Shown piece after piece: positions 1 through 8,252 of a DNA stretch of 64,000 nt. The notes beneath the pieces were generated by a model that had not been told where the DNA came from, did no database searches, and saw nothing but the letters and a program-made list of their open reading frames with translations. Numbering within the stretch: position 1 is the stretch's first letter; every line of letters starts with the position of its first letter. The stretch is from Pseudomonadota bacterium (GTDB lineage: Bacteria; Pseudomonadota; Alphaproteobacteria; Rhizobiales; Beijerinckiaceae). A program made the translations under genes and the position numbers. Location of the stretch: assembly GCA_021781815.1 (NCBI GenBank), contig JAJXWB010000002.1:124001-188000 (forward strand), in the 5' to 3' direction.

Positions 1-58
1 CTTGCGCTCGGACGCAGCCGTGTCTAAGCTGCTGCGCAGAGGCGGCGAGGGCGGAGCC

Positions 59-1600
59 ATGGTGGTGCGGGTCGCGACGGTGGCGTTCGAGGGGATCGAG
101 GCGCGCCCCGTGGAGGTCCAGGTTCAGATATCGCCTGGCAATGTAGGCTTCACGATCGTCGGCCTCGCCGATAAGGCGGTGGCCGAGTCGCGCGAGCGGG
201 TGCGCGCCGCGCTCATCGCGTCCGGGTTGGCGCTGCCGGCCAAACGCATCACCGTCAATCTTGCGCCGGCCGACATGCCGAAGGAAGGTAGCCATTACGA
301 CCTGCCGATCGCGCTGGCGGTCATGGCCGGAATCGGCGCCTTGCCCGCTGATGCGCTGGGCGGCTTCACCATGCTTGGCGAACTCGCGCTCGACGGTTCG
401 CTGACGCCGGTTGCGGGAGTTCTGCCGGCCGCCGTCGCCGCGAATTCGCGCGGCCACGGGCTGATCTGCCCGCAGGATTGCGGGCCGGAGGCCGCCTGGG
501 CGTCGGGCGACATGGAGGTGATCGCGCCGCGCTCGCTGATTCAGCTCGTCAATCATTTTCGCGGAACGCAGGTGCTGTCGCGACCGCAGCCGGGCGTGCG
601 CAAGTCGGGCGGCGCGCCGCCGGATCTTCGCGACATCAAGGGGCAGGAGAGCGCCAAACGCGCGCTGGAGATCGCCGCCGCCGGAGGCCACAACCTGTTG
701 ATGAACGGGCCGCCGGGTTCGGGAAAATCAATGCTGGCGCAGCGTCTGCCCTCAATTTTGCCGCCGCTCCTGCCGCGGGAATTGCTCGAAGTCTCGATGA
801 TCCATTCGGTCGCCGGCGCGCTTGCGGGCGGTCAGCTCACCGACCGTCGCCCATTCAGGGCCCCCCATCATTCCGCCTCGATGGCGGCGCTGGTCGGCGG
901 CGGGGTTCATGCCCGGCCCGGCGAGATTTCGCTTGCGCACCACGGGGTCCTTTTTCTCGACGAATTGCCGGAATTCCACGCTCAGGCGCTCGATTCGCTG
1001 CGACAGCCGATGGAGACGGGCGAGGTGGCGATCGCCCGCGCCAATCACCGCGCGGTCTATCCGGCGCGCTTCCAGCTTGTCGCCGCCATGAATCCCTGCC
1101 GCTGCGGCCATGCGCTCGACCCCGGTTATGCCTGCGCCCGCGGCTCCGCCCGGCGCTGCGCGGGTCAGTATCAGGCGCGTCTGTCGGGTCCGCTGCTTGA
1201 TCGCATCGACGTCCAGATCGAAGTGCCCGCGGTTTCCGCCGCCGATCTGATTCTGCCGGCCCCTGCCGAGGGATCGGCCGAGGTCGCCCGCCGCGTCGCC
1301 GTCGCGCGGGAACGCCAGGCCTCGCGCTATGCGGCAATCGGGCTGGCGGGCGTCGCGGTCAACGCCGCAGCGCCGGCGCGCGCGATTGAGGAAACGGCTT
1401 CTCCCGACGCCGGCGCGCAGGCGCTCGTGCGCGAGGCGGCCGAGCGCTTTGGCCTGTCTGCGCGCGGCTATCACCGGGTGCTGAAGCTTGCGCGCACCAT
1501 CGCCGACCTCGACGGCTCGAGCGCCGTGCGCCGACCGCATCTGGCCGAGGCGCTCGCCTATCGCACGGGTCTGGACCGACTGGCGCATGCGGCGGCCTGA
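59..1600 (+). CDS. comM: ComM/YifB-family Mg-chelatase-like AAA+ ATPase
   Basis: A 513-residue protein of the YifB/ComM family, whose studied members are hexameric AAA+ helicases that help branch migration during natural transformation. The N-terminal ChlI-like domain (about residues 1-180) is followed by the Mg-chelatase AAA+ core with Walker A GPPGSGKS near residue 216 and Walker B VLFLDE near residue 297, and a C-terminal lid domain. The ATG at 59 is chosen because the family starts with MV-RVATVAFEGIEAR; the reading frame stays open to the window edge, but that extension is not family-like. Length matches the family. The gene stands alone upstream of a kinase gene. Family identity is certain; a role in competence in this organism is only inferred. 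Confidence 0.93.
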   Translation: MVVRVATVAFEGIEARPVEVQVQISPGNVGFTIVGLADKAVAESRERVRAALIASGLALPAKRITVNLAPADMPKEGSHYDLPIALAVMAGIGALPADALGGFTMLGELALDGSLTPVAGVLPAAVAANSRGHGLICPQDCGPEAAWASGDMEVIAPRSLIQLVNHFRGTQVLSRPQPGVRKSGGAPPDLRDIKGQESAKRALEIAAAGGHNLLMNGPPGSGKSMLAQRLPSILPPLLPRELLEVSMIHSVAGALAGGQLTDRRPFRAPHHSASMAALVGGGVHARPGEISLAHHGVLFLDELPEFHAQALDSLRQPMETGEVAIARANHRAVYPARFQLVAAMNPCRCGHALDPGYACARGSARRCAGQYQARLSGPLLDRIDVQIEVPAVSAADLILPAPAEGSAEVARRVAVARERQASRYAAIGLAGVAVNAAAPARAIEETASPDAGAQALVREAAERFGLSARGYHRVLKLARTIADLDGSSAVRRPHLAEALAYRTGLDRLAHAAA

Positions 1601-1672
1601 GGTCGGCGTTCTCGGGCGAAGCGGCAAGCCTTTTTAAACCGTGATCGGCCATGCTTGCCGCCGCGCCGGGGC

Positions 1673-3433
1673 ATGGCGCTGCGGACCGTGCGGATGATGA
1701 ATGAAATTTGGGCCGTGGGGACGGGTCTGGTCGCCGCGCTGGCGGCAGGCCTCTACGCCGGATGGCGATTTGCGCCGCGCATCGACGGAAGCCGCGCGCG
1801 CATCGAGCAGGAATGCGAGCGCCTGCGCGACGAAGTTTGGGAATTGAAGGCGGCCGCTTCGGCGCGCGACCGCGCGGAAGCGGCGAGCGAGGCAAAGTCG
1901 CGCTTCCTCGCCACTGTCAGCCACGAGATCCGCACCCCGCTCAACGGCATTCTCGGCATGACGGATCTTCTGTCGTCGATGAAACTCGATGCGGAGGCGC
2001 AATCCTATCTGGCCGCGATCCGGACCTCCGGCGTCGCGCTGACGACGCTCATCGACCAGATCCTCGACTTCTCGCGTATCGAGGCGGGCCGGCTCGATCT
2101 GGATAACGCGCCCTTCGATCTGGCGCCGCTCGTCGAAGGCGTGATCGAACTGCTCGCGCCGCGCGCGCAGGGCAAGGGAGTCGAGATCGCCGCCGCCATT
2201 GCGCCGGATGTCCCCGCCCGCGTCGTCGGCGACGCCGCGCGCCTTCGCCAGATTCTGATCAATCTTGCTGGCAACGCCGTCAAATTCACCGACGCCGGCG
2301 GGGTCGGCCTGCGGGTGAGCCTTGCGGCCGACAAGGCCCTGCTTTTCGCTGTCGAGGACACGGGCCCCGGCGTTCCGCCGGAGCGACGTGCGCGCATCTT
2401 CCAGGAATTCGAGCGCGGCGACGGTTCGGCGACGAGTCGGCACGACGGCGCCGGACTCGGCCTCGCCATCTCGCGGGCGCTCGCCGAACGCATGGGCGGC
2501 GCGCTCGCGCTGGAGAAATCCGATGCGCGCGGCTCCATTTTCACGCTCCTGCTGCCTCTTCCCGGCGCCGGCGCGACGGTGGAGACGCAGCGCTCGCTGC
2601 AAGGCCGGCGCGCGCTCATTGTCGCCCGGTCGCGCTTCGAGGCGCCTTATCTGGCGGAACGGCTCGCAGCGGTCGGCGCGACGGTGGAGCGCGCGGAAGG
2701 CGAAGACGCCGCCATGCTTCGCCTCGCGCAGAACGCCGCGCCCGAGGTCGTCATCGTCGATTGCGCGCTCGGCGAGCAGGCGACGCAGCGTGTCGTGGAG
2801 GCGGCGCGCGCAGCGCATGCCGGCCGTACGCTGGTGCTCGTCTCGCCGTTCGAGCGCCGCGCGATTGGCCAGAATGTCCTCGGCGCCTTTGACGGCTGGC
2901 TTGTGAAGCCAGTGCGGCACGCCTCGCTGCTCGCGCGACTGAACGATGAACTGCGCCCGATGATCGGCGATGGCGATCTCGAGTCCGCGCGTGCGCCACA
3001 GCCGCTCGCCGGGCGCCGCATCCTGATCGCCGAGGACAACGACATCAACGCGCTCATCGTGCAGCGCTGCCTCGAACGCGCCGGCGCGATCGCCGAGCGC
3101 GTCGTTGACGGGCGCGCCGCGCTTGCCGAGATTGAAGACGCCGGCGCGGGCAAAAGGATGCCATTTGACGTCGTCCTGCTCGACATCCGCATGCCGAACC
3201 TCGACGGCCTGGCGGCGGCGCGCCGCATCCGGACCGTGCAGGCCACCCTCGGCATCTCCGCCACGCCCCTCGTCGCCCTCACCGCCAACGCCGCCGGAGA
3301 GGACCGGCAGGCCGCAGTTGCGGCTGGTTTCGCCGAGTTCTTCGTCAAGCCGTTCGATCAGGACGCGCTGGTTGCCGCGGTCGCGCGCCTCGCCACCCGC
3401 GCCGGACCTGCGCATGAGGCCACGCGAGCCTGA
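1673..3433 (+). CDS. Membrane-anchored hybrid histidine kinase with two receiver-like domains
   Basis: About 586 residues: one N-terminal membrane segment, a short coiled linker, HisKA with the phospho-accepting His84 in SHEIRTPLNG, a HATPase_c domain (DTGPG and GAGLGLAIS motifs), then two receiver-like domains. The second receiver (about 445-575) is intact: acidic EDND, phospho-acceptor Asp504 in LLDIRMP and Lys in FVKPF. The first (about 305-420) keeps an Asp (VIVDCAL) and a Lys (LVKPV), but the acidic pair after the first strand is replaced by IVARS, so it is probably a non-phosphorylatable pseudo-receiver. No periplasmic sensor domain is visible, so any signal is likely cytoplasmic or membrane-borne. 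ATGs at 1694 and 1697 are alternative starts. The partner regulator is not in the window. Confidence 0.88.
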   Translation: MALRTVRMMNEIWAVGTGLVAALAAGLYAGWRFAPRIDGSRARIEQECERLRDEVWELKAAASARDRAEAASEAKSRFLATVSHEIRTPLNGILGMTDLLSSMKLDAEAQSYLAAIRTSGVALTTLIDQILDFSRIEAGRLDLDNAPFDLAPLVEGVIELLAPRAQGKGVEIAAAIAPDVPARVVGDAARLRQILINLAGNAVKFTDAGGVGLRVSLAADKALLFAVEDTGPGVPPERRARIFQEFERGDGSATSRHDGAGLGLAISRALAERMGGALALEKSDARGSIFTLLLPLPGAGATVETQRSLQGRRALIVARSRFEAPYLAERLAAVGATVERAEGEDAAMLRLAQNAAPEVVIVDCALGEQATQRVVEAARAAHAGRTLVLVSPFERRAIGQNVLGAFDGWLVKPVRHASLLARLNDELRPMIGDGDLESARAPQPLAGRRILIAEDNDINALIVQRCLERAGAIAERVVDGRAALAEIEDAGAGKRMPFDVVLLDIRMPNLDGLAAARRIRTVQATLGISATPLVALTANAAGEDRQAAVAAGFAEFFVKPFDQDALVAAVARLATRAGPAHEATRA

Positions 3434-3503
3434 GCATGGGCGTCACAATAGCGTAGGCAAAAAGTGCGAGTTGGGCTGCAATGAAGCCGGGGAACGATTC
3501 GCA

Positions 3504-4421
3504 ATGACGAAACGCGACAAGACGGACGCCGCTCACTCGCCGCTCGCGACCCTGCTTCGGTTCCCCAAGCGCAGGAAGAAGCGCGGGACTTTTGGCGGAA
3601 CCCTGTTCCGCGCAGGTTCGCTCGAAGTGCGTCTCGCCGAGACCAAAAAGGAAATCCGCAAGGCGCAGCGCTTGCGCTACAAGGTCTTCTACGAGGAGGG
3701 CGGCGCGACGCCCGACCGCACGGCGTCGATCATCCGCCGCGATGTCTGCCGGTTCGACGCCGTTTGCGATCATCTGCTCGTCGTCGATCACGCCGCGCTC
3801 AACCGCTTCGGCCGCACCAGGCCCAAAGTGGTGGGAACCTACCGCCTCCTGCGCCAGGAGGTCGCGGAGAAGAAGTTCGGCTTCTACAGCGCGCAGGAAT
3901 TCGACATCGCGCCATTGCTGGCCCGCCACGCGGGCAAAAGGTTCCTCGAACTCGGCCGCTCCTGCGTTCTGGCGCCGTATCGCTCGAAGCGCACGCTCGA
4001 ACTCCTGTGGCGCGGCATTGGCCTCTACATAGATCATCACCGGATCGACGCCATGTTCGGCTGCGCGAGCTTCGAGGGCGTCGATCCGGCGCCACACGCC
4101 CGTGCGTTGAGCTTTCTCGCGCATTGCGCGGCGAGCGGCCCGGATTGGCGCGCCTCAGCCTTGCCCGGCCGGCGCGCCGACGTCGCGCCGCTCGCGCGCG
4201 ACATGATCGACATGCGCAAGGCGCTCGCCGAATTGCCGCCTCTGGTCAAGGGCTACCTGCGCTGCGGCGCGAAATTCAGCGACGGCGCGGTGATCGACCA
4301 TCAGTTCGGGACGACCGATGTTTTTGTCGTCATGCCTGTCCCCGACATCGATCCCCGCCTGCTCGGGCATTTCGGCGCGGCGCGCAAGGCGCCGGCTCAG
4401 AACGCCGCCGAAGCGGCCTGA
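3504..4421 (+). CDS. GNAT-fold N-acyltransferase, OlsB-like (ornithine lipid candidate)
   Basis: A 305-residue acyltransferase of the family containing L-ornithine N-alpha-acyltransferase OlsB, which transfers a 3-hydroxyacyl chain from ACP to ornithine to make lyso-ornithine lipid. Seen: the LRYKVFYEE block typical of the fold near residue 57, the ELGRSCVLAPYRSKRT acceptor/ACP region near residue 150, and a C-terminal LPPLVKGYLRCGA segment that recurs in the family. The start at 3504 follows a GGGGA Shine-Dalgarno-like stretch. The usual partner olsA (O-acyltransferase) is not adjacent, so ornithine-lipid synthesis is probable rather than shown; other N-acyl amino acid lipids are possible. 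Monocistronic between the kinase and the thi operon. Confidence 0.72.
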   Translation: MTKRDKTDAAHSPLATLLRFPKRRKKRGTFGGTLFRAGSLEVRLAETKKEIRKAQRLRYKVFYEEGGATPDRTASIIRRDVCRFDAVCDHLLVVDHAALNRFGRTRPKVVGTYRLLRQEVAEKKFGFYSAQEFDIAPLLARHAGKRFLELGRSCVLAPYRSKRTLELLWRGIGLYIDHHRIDAMFGCASFEGVDPAPHARALSFLAHCAASGPDWRASALPGRRADVAPLARDMIDMRKALAELPPLVKGYLRCGAKFSDGAVIDHQFGTTDVFVVMPVPDIDPRLLGHFGAARKAPAQNAAEAA

Positions 4422-4480
4422 TCTCGTCGGCCGGCCGGCGCATGCCCTTGACGCGCTGCGCGGTCGGCGCCCAAATACGC

Positions 4481-4595
4481 TCCGCCAAGGAGATCCCCGT
4501 CAGGGGGCTGAGAGGCCGACAGCGCGCAGGCGAAATCTTGCGCGGCGCGGCGATCCTTAGAACCTGATCCAGTTCGCACTGGCGGAGGGATGGCC
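4481..4595 (+). promoter_or_regulatory. TPP (THI element) riboswitch
   Basis: The conserved THI-box parts are visible: a GGGG-flanked CTGAGA at 4508-4513, and ACCTGATCCAGTTCGCACTGG followed by GCGGAGGGA from 4562 to about 4590. The variable P3 arm lies between them. The element sits about 140 bases before thiO, in the right orientation to control the thiOSGE transcript, so thiamine pyrophosphate should shut the operon down. Whether it acts on transcription or translation is unclear; no strong terminator T-run is seen before thiO. Confidence 0.93.
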
Positions 4596-4736
4596 TCGGG
4601 CGCAAGCCCGCCCATCCTTTATCCAACGCAATCTCCGATCCGGTTGGCGCAAGCCCCCGGTCCCTCCATTCGTGGCGGGACGTGGAGGTTTCGGTCGTTC
4701 GCGGCGCGACTGCGCGCGAGGTCATTGGGAACGCGC

Positions 4737-5723
4737 ATGCGGGTGCAGGTCATCGGCGCAGGAATCGTCGGGCTGACGGCGGCCTTCGAACTGGCGCGTC
4801 GCGGCGTCGCGGTCGAGCTTGTCGAGCGGCGCGAGGGGCCGGGCCTTGGCTGCTCCTATTACGCCGGCGGCATGATCTCGCCCTGGTGCGAGCGGCAGGC
4901 GGCCGAGCCGGTTGTCACCATGCTCGGGATCGAGGCGCTGGAGTTCTGGACGAGGACGCTGCCGGTCGCAACCGTCGCCGGCAGCCTCGTCGTCGCGCCG
5001 CCGCGCGATCGGCCCGATGTCGTGAGCTTCGCCAAGCGGACGGCCGAATTCGAGGAATGCGACGCCGGGCGCATCGGCGAGATCGAACCGGATCTCGCCG
5101 ACCGCTTTCCCTACGGCCTCTATTTCCCGAAAGAGGCCCATCTCGAACCGCGCGACGCCACGGCCGCGCTGGGCCGCGCGCTCCAGGAAATGCCGAATGT
5201 CGATCTGCGCTATTCGACGGAAGCGAATCATGACGATCGAAAATTCGACTGGACGCTCGACTGCCGAGGCTTCGCCGCCAAGGCGCAATTGCCGGACTTG
5301 CGCGGCGTGAAGGGTGAGATGCTGGTGCTGCGCACGAGAGATGTGTCGCTGTCGCGTCCGATCCGCATGCTGCATCCGCGCCGTCCCGTCTACATTGTTC
5401 CGCGCGCCGCGGCCCACGAATTCATGATCGGCGCCTCGATGGTCGAGAGCGAAGAGCCGGGCCGCATCACGTCGCGCGCGATGATGGAGCTGCTTGGCTC
5501 CGCCTACATCATCCACCCGGCCTTTGCGGAAGCCGAGATCGTCGAGATCGGCGGCGACGTGCGCCCGACCTATCCCGACAATCTCCCGCGCTTCGTGCTG
5601 CGGAATCGAAGGCTTTCGATCAACGGCCTGTATCGTCACGGTTTCCTTCTCGCCCCCGCGCTCGCCGCGCGTGCGGCGGACGTAGTGATGAAGGGCGCGC
5701 ATTTTCCGGAGCTGATGCAGTGA
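4737..5723 (+). CDS. thiO: Glycine/D-amino-acid oxidase ThiO
   Basis: A 328-residue FAD-dependent oxidase that converts glycine to iminoglycine for the thiazole moiety of thiamine. The N-terminal dinucleotide-binding motif VIGAGIVGL is directly at the start, followed by the GCSYYAGGM region seen in ThiO proteins and a C-terminal NGLYRHGFLLAP flavin-contact block. The ATG at 4737 is preceded by a GGGA stretch. First gene of the riboswitch-controlled operon; its stop overlaps the thiS start by 4 bases. Use of ThiO rather than the radical-SAM enzyme ThiH indicates the aerobic thiazole route. Confidence 0.93.
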   Translation: MRVQVIGAGIVGLTAAFELARRGVAVELVERREGPGLGCSYYAGGMISPWCERQAAEPVVTMLGIEALEFWTRTLPVATVAGSLVVAPPRDRPDVVSFAKRTAEFEECDAGRIGEIEPDLADRFPYGLYFPKEAHLEPRDATAALGRALQEMPNVDLRYSTEANHDDRKFDWTLDCRGFAAKAQLPDLRGVKGEMLVLRTRDVSLSRPIRMLHPRRPVYIVPRAAAHEFMIGASMVESEEPGRITSRAMMELLGSAYIIHPAFAEAEIVEIGGDVRPTYPDNLPRFVLRNRRLSINGLYRHGFLLAPALAARAADVVMKGAHFPELMQ

Positions 5724-5917
5724 ACATCCGCGTCAACGGAGAACCATGCCGGGTGACGTCGCGCGACCTGGCGTCTCTGCTCGATGAACTCGGCTACGGC
5801 GATGCGACGGTCGCCACGGCGCTCAACCAGACGTTCGTGCGCAAGAAAGACCGCGCCGAAGCGAAACTCGCCGAGGCCGACGAGGTCGAAATCCTCACGC
5901 CGCGCCAGGGAGGTTGA
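5720..5917 (+). CDS. thiS: Sulfur carrier protein ThiS
   Basis: A 65-residue ubiquitin-like sulfur carrier that ends in the required Gly-Gly (PRQGG), which is adenylated and thiocarboxylated before donating sulfur to thiazole. It starts with GTG inside the thiO stop (GTGA overlap), giving translational coupling. It begins MNIRVNGE, as in the family. No thiF is present in the window, so the activating enzyme must be encoded elsewhere. Confidence 0.95.
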   Translation: MNIRVNGEPCRVTSRDLASLLDELGYGDATVATALNQTFVRKKDRAEAKLAEADEVEILTPRQGG

Positions 5918-5918
5918 A

Positions 5919-6719
5919 ATGCAGGACAGCGCCGCGCGCGCCGACGACCCGTTCCGTATCTATGGCGTCACGCTGGGGTCGCGCCTGCTGATGGGTACGT
6001 CCATGTTCGACTCGCCTGCGATCCTCGCCGATTCGGCGCGCGCTTCAGGGGCCGAGGTCGTTACCGTGTCGCTGCGGCGTGAGGCAGGCGGGTCTCGCGC
6101 CGGCCAGGCGTTCTGGGATCTGATCCAGGCGCTCGGCCTGCGCGTGCTGCCGAACACGGCTGGCTGCAAGACGGCGAAGGAGGCGGTCGCCACCGCGCAG
6201 ATGGCGCGCGAAATCTTTGGCACGCCATGGATCAAGCTTGAGGTGATCGGCGACGACGATACGCTGCAACCCGACGTGTTCGGGCTGGTCGAGGCCGCGC
6301 GCATCCTGTCGAAAGACGGGTTCCATGTGTTTCCATACACGACCGAGGATCTGATCGTGGCCGAGAAACTGATGGGCGCCGGCTGTGAGGCGTTGATGCC
6401 CTGGGGAGCGCCGATCGGATCGGGCCGCGGGCTCAACAACGTGTTCGGCCTCAAGGCGCTTCGCGCCCATTTCCCCGACACGCCTCTCATCGTCGATGCG
6501 GGCATTGGCGCCCCCTCCCATGCGACGCAGGCGCTGGAGCTCGGTTATGACGCCGTGCTCCTGAACACGGCGATCGCCCGAGCCGGCGACGCGGTCGCAA
6601 TGGCTCACGCATTCAGGCTCGCGGTCGAGGCGGGGCGCGAAGCCTGTCTCGCGATGCTGATGGAGCCGCGCGACATGGCAGCGCCCTCGACGCCCGTGTT
6701 CGGAAAGGCGTTCACATGA
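5919..6719 (+). CDS. thiG: Thiazole synthase ThiG
   Basis: A 266-residue TIM-barrel enzyme that condenses 1-deoxy-D-xylulose 5-phosphate, iminoglycine and ThiS-borne sulfur into the thiazole phosphate. Visible family marks: the [11 protein letters not shown] start of the barrel, the Schiff-base lysine in [16 protein letters not shown] and the phosphate-binding [10 protein letters not shown] near residue 195. The ATG at 5919 follows an AGGGAGG ribosome-binding site located in the end of thiS. The frame is open upstream through thiS in another register, but that is not part of the gene. Its stop overlaps thiE by 4 bases. Confidence 0.96.
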   Translation: MQDSAARADDPFRIYGVTLGSRLLMGTSMFDSPAILADSARASGAEVVTVSLRREAGGSRAGQAFWDLIQALGLRVLPNTAGCKTAKEAVATAQMAREIFGTPWIKLEVIGDDDTLQPDVFGLVEAARILSKDGFHVFPYTTEDLIVAEKLMGAGCEALMPWGAPIGSGRGLNNVFGLKALRAHFPDTPLIVDAGIGAPSHATQALELGYDAVLLNTAIARAGDAVAMAHAFRLAVEAGREACLAMLMEPRDMAAPSTPVFGKAFT

Positions 6720-7330
6720 CGCGCTCGTTCCATCCGCTCGACCGTTTCTACCCGATCGTCGAAAACGCCGACTGGATTCTTCGCGTCGTCGCCGCAGGTG
6801 CGAAGCTCGTCCAGTTGCGCATGAAGGACGCCAGCGCCTTCGACATTGCGCGCGACGTCGAACGCGCGAAATCCATGTGCGATGCAGCGGGCGTCCAACT
6901 CGTCGTCAACGATCACTGGCGCGCAGCGATCGAGTTCGGCTGCGATTTCGTCCATCTCGGCCAGGGCGATCTCGACTCGGCCGACATCAAGGCGGTACGC
7001 AAGGCGGGCGTTCGGCTCGGCGTCTCCACTCATGATCATGCCGAACTCGACCGCGCCTTGTCGTATGACCCGGACTATGTCGCGCTTGGTCCGATCTATC
7101 CGACCATGCTCAAGGAGATGCCCTGGGCGCCGCAGGGGCTGGAGCGCGTCGGCGAATGGAAACGGCTCGTCGGCGTGCGACCGCTGGTCGCCATAGGCGG
7201 CCTGACGATCGACCGCGCTGTCCAGTGTCTGGCGGCAGGTGCGGATTCGGTCGCGGTCGTCACGGACATCACGCGTTCCGACGATCCGGAATCGCAGATG
7301 AAGGCATGGATGACGGCGACGCGCGCGTGA
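6716..7330 (+). CDS. thiE: Thiamine phosphate synthase ThiE
   Basis: A 204-residue TIM barrel that joins HMP-pyrophosphate with thiazole phosphate to give thiamine monophosphate. Motifs include VQLRMKD, the diphosphate-binding VNDHWR, VHLGQGD, and [10 protein letters not shown] near the C-terminus. The start ATG overlaps the thiG stop (ATGA), so it is the last coupled gene of thiOSGE. thiC, thiD and thiL are not in the window: the operon covers only thiazole formation and coupling. Confidence 0.93.
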   Translation: MTRSFHPLDRFYPIVENADWILRVVAAGAKLVQLRMKDASAFDIARDVERAKSMCDAAGVQLVVNDHWRAAIEFGCDFVHLGQGDLDSADIKAVRKAGVRLGVSTHDHAELDRALSYDPDYVALGPIYPTMLKEMPWAPQGLERVGEWKRLVGVRPLVAIGGLTIDRAVQCLAAGADSVAVVTDITRSDDPESQMKAWMTATRA

Positions 7331-7398
7331 TGTCGTCCATATGCCCGTCCTTCAACCGGCGATGCTCCACGCCGCCTATAGGGATGACGGCCCGCCAC

Positions 7399-7418
7399 GG
7401 CTGAACCGTTGTTCAGCC
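7399..7418 (+). terminator. Hairpin between thiE and the convergent hydrolase gene
   Basis: A perfect 8-bp inverted repeat GGCTGAAC / GTTCAGCC with a CGTT loop, followed on the plus strand by TTTC. It lies 70 bases after thiE and covers the stop codon of the convergent hydrolase gene, so it may end both transcripts. The T-run is short. Confidence 0.5.
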
Positions 7419-8252
7419 TTTCAGGAAATCCTCCACGAGTCCGGTCTGCCCAGGCGTGTTCAGAGCTGGCGCATGGCCGCAGCCGCTGATTTCCACGACG
7501 CGGCAGCGCGGGTTCTCCCGGGGCATGCGTGCGGCCGCGTCAGCCAGCAGCAGATCGGAATTCTCGCCGCGCAAGCAGAGCATGTCGCAGGACAGGCGCC
7601 GCCACTGGTCCCATTGATCGTAATCCGAGGCATGATGGACGAATTGCATGACCATGTTCGGGTCATAATGGGTCGTGATTCCTCCATCCGGCAGCCGGCG
7701 CGCCGAGGTCTCCGCCATGCGGCGCCATTGTGCGTCGGTCAGATGGCCGAAGGGGACGTAGATCTGTCGGAAATAGGCTTCGAGATCGCTGACGCGGTCG
7801 AAGCGTGGCGGCGTGCCGGCATAGGCGCGGATGCGCTGGACGGCGGCCGAAGAAATCTCCGGTCCCATGTCGTTGAGCACGAGCCTGCGGATCCGGCCGG
7901 CGAGCGGTCCGGCGGCGGCGCGGATCGCGATGGCGCCGCCCATGGATGTGCCGACCCAGTCGAACGTCCGCCACCCCAGCGTGTCGACGAAGGCCGTCGC
8001 CAGCGCCGCATAGAAATCGTTGCTGTATTCGACCTCGGGTTTCGGACTCCATTGTGAGAGACCGCGGCCGATCGTGTCCGGCGCGACGATATTCCAGTCC
8101 CTGGCCAGCGACGCGGCAAGATCGTCGAAGTCGCGGCCTGTGCGCGCCAGCCCGTGCCACATCACGAGCTTCGGTCTGGAAGGCTCGCCCCACTCGACGT
8201 AATGGATCTCGCGATCGAGGACAGTGACGTATCTGGAAATGGGGGCTGTCAT
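7413..8252 (-). CDS. Alpha/beta hydrolase coupled to the liv operon
   Basis: A 279-residue single-domain alpha/beta hydrolase without signal peptide. The nucleophile elbow is GTSMGGA, the oxyanion-hole segment is WHGLARTG, and the catalytic histidine lies in GCGHAP near residue 262; the acid is probably the Asp in RGENSDLL. The start ATG overlaps the livM stop by 4 bases, so it is the last gene of the livKGFHM-hydrolase operon and translationally coupled to a permease. That context suggests it hydrolyses an ester or amide brought in by the transporter. Substrate unknown. Confidence 0.85.
   Translation of the reverse strand: MTAPISRYVTVLDREIHYVEWGEPSRPKLVMWHGLARTGRDFDDLAASLARDWNIVAPDTIGRGLSQWSPKPEVEYSNDFYAALATAFVDTLGWRTFDWVGTSMGGAIAIRAAAGPLAGRIRRLVLNDMGPEISSAAVQRIRAYAGTPPRFDRVSDLEAYFRQIYVPFGHLTDAQWRRMAETSARRLPDGGITTHYDPNMVMQFVHHASDYDQWDQWRRLSCDMLCLRGENSDLLLADAAARMPRENPRCRVVEISGCGHAPALNTPGQTGLVEDFLKG

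Noticed and set aside
1634..3415. A 593-codon open frame antisense to the hybrid histidine kinase
   Set aside because: No motifs; it mirrors the kinase frame with typical high-GC shadow composition.
3105..4421. Apparent long form of the OlsB-like acyltransferase
   Set aside because: The first 130 codons overlap the receiver domain of the kinase in another frame and have no family similarity.
5784..6719. Apparent N-terminal extension of ThiG
   Set aside because: It is the thiS region read in another register; ThiG begins at 5919 after a good ribosome-binding site.
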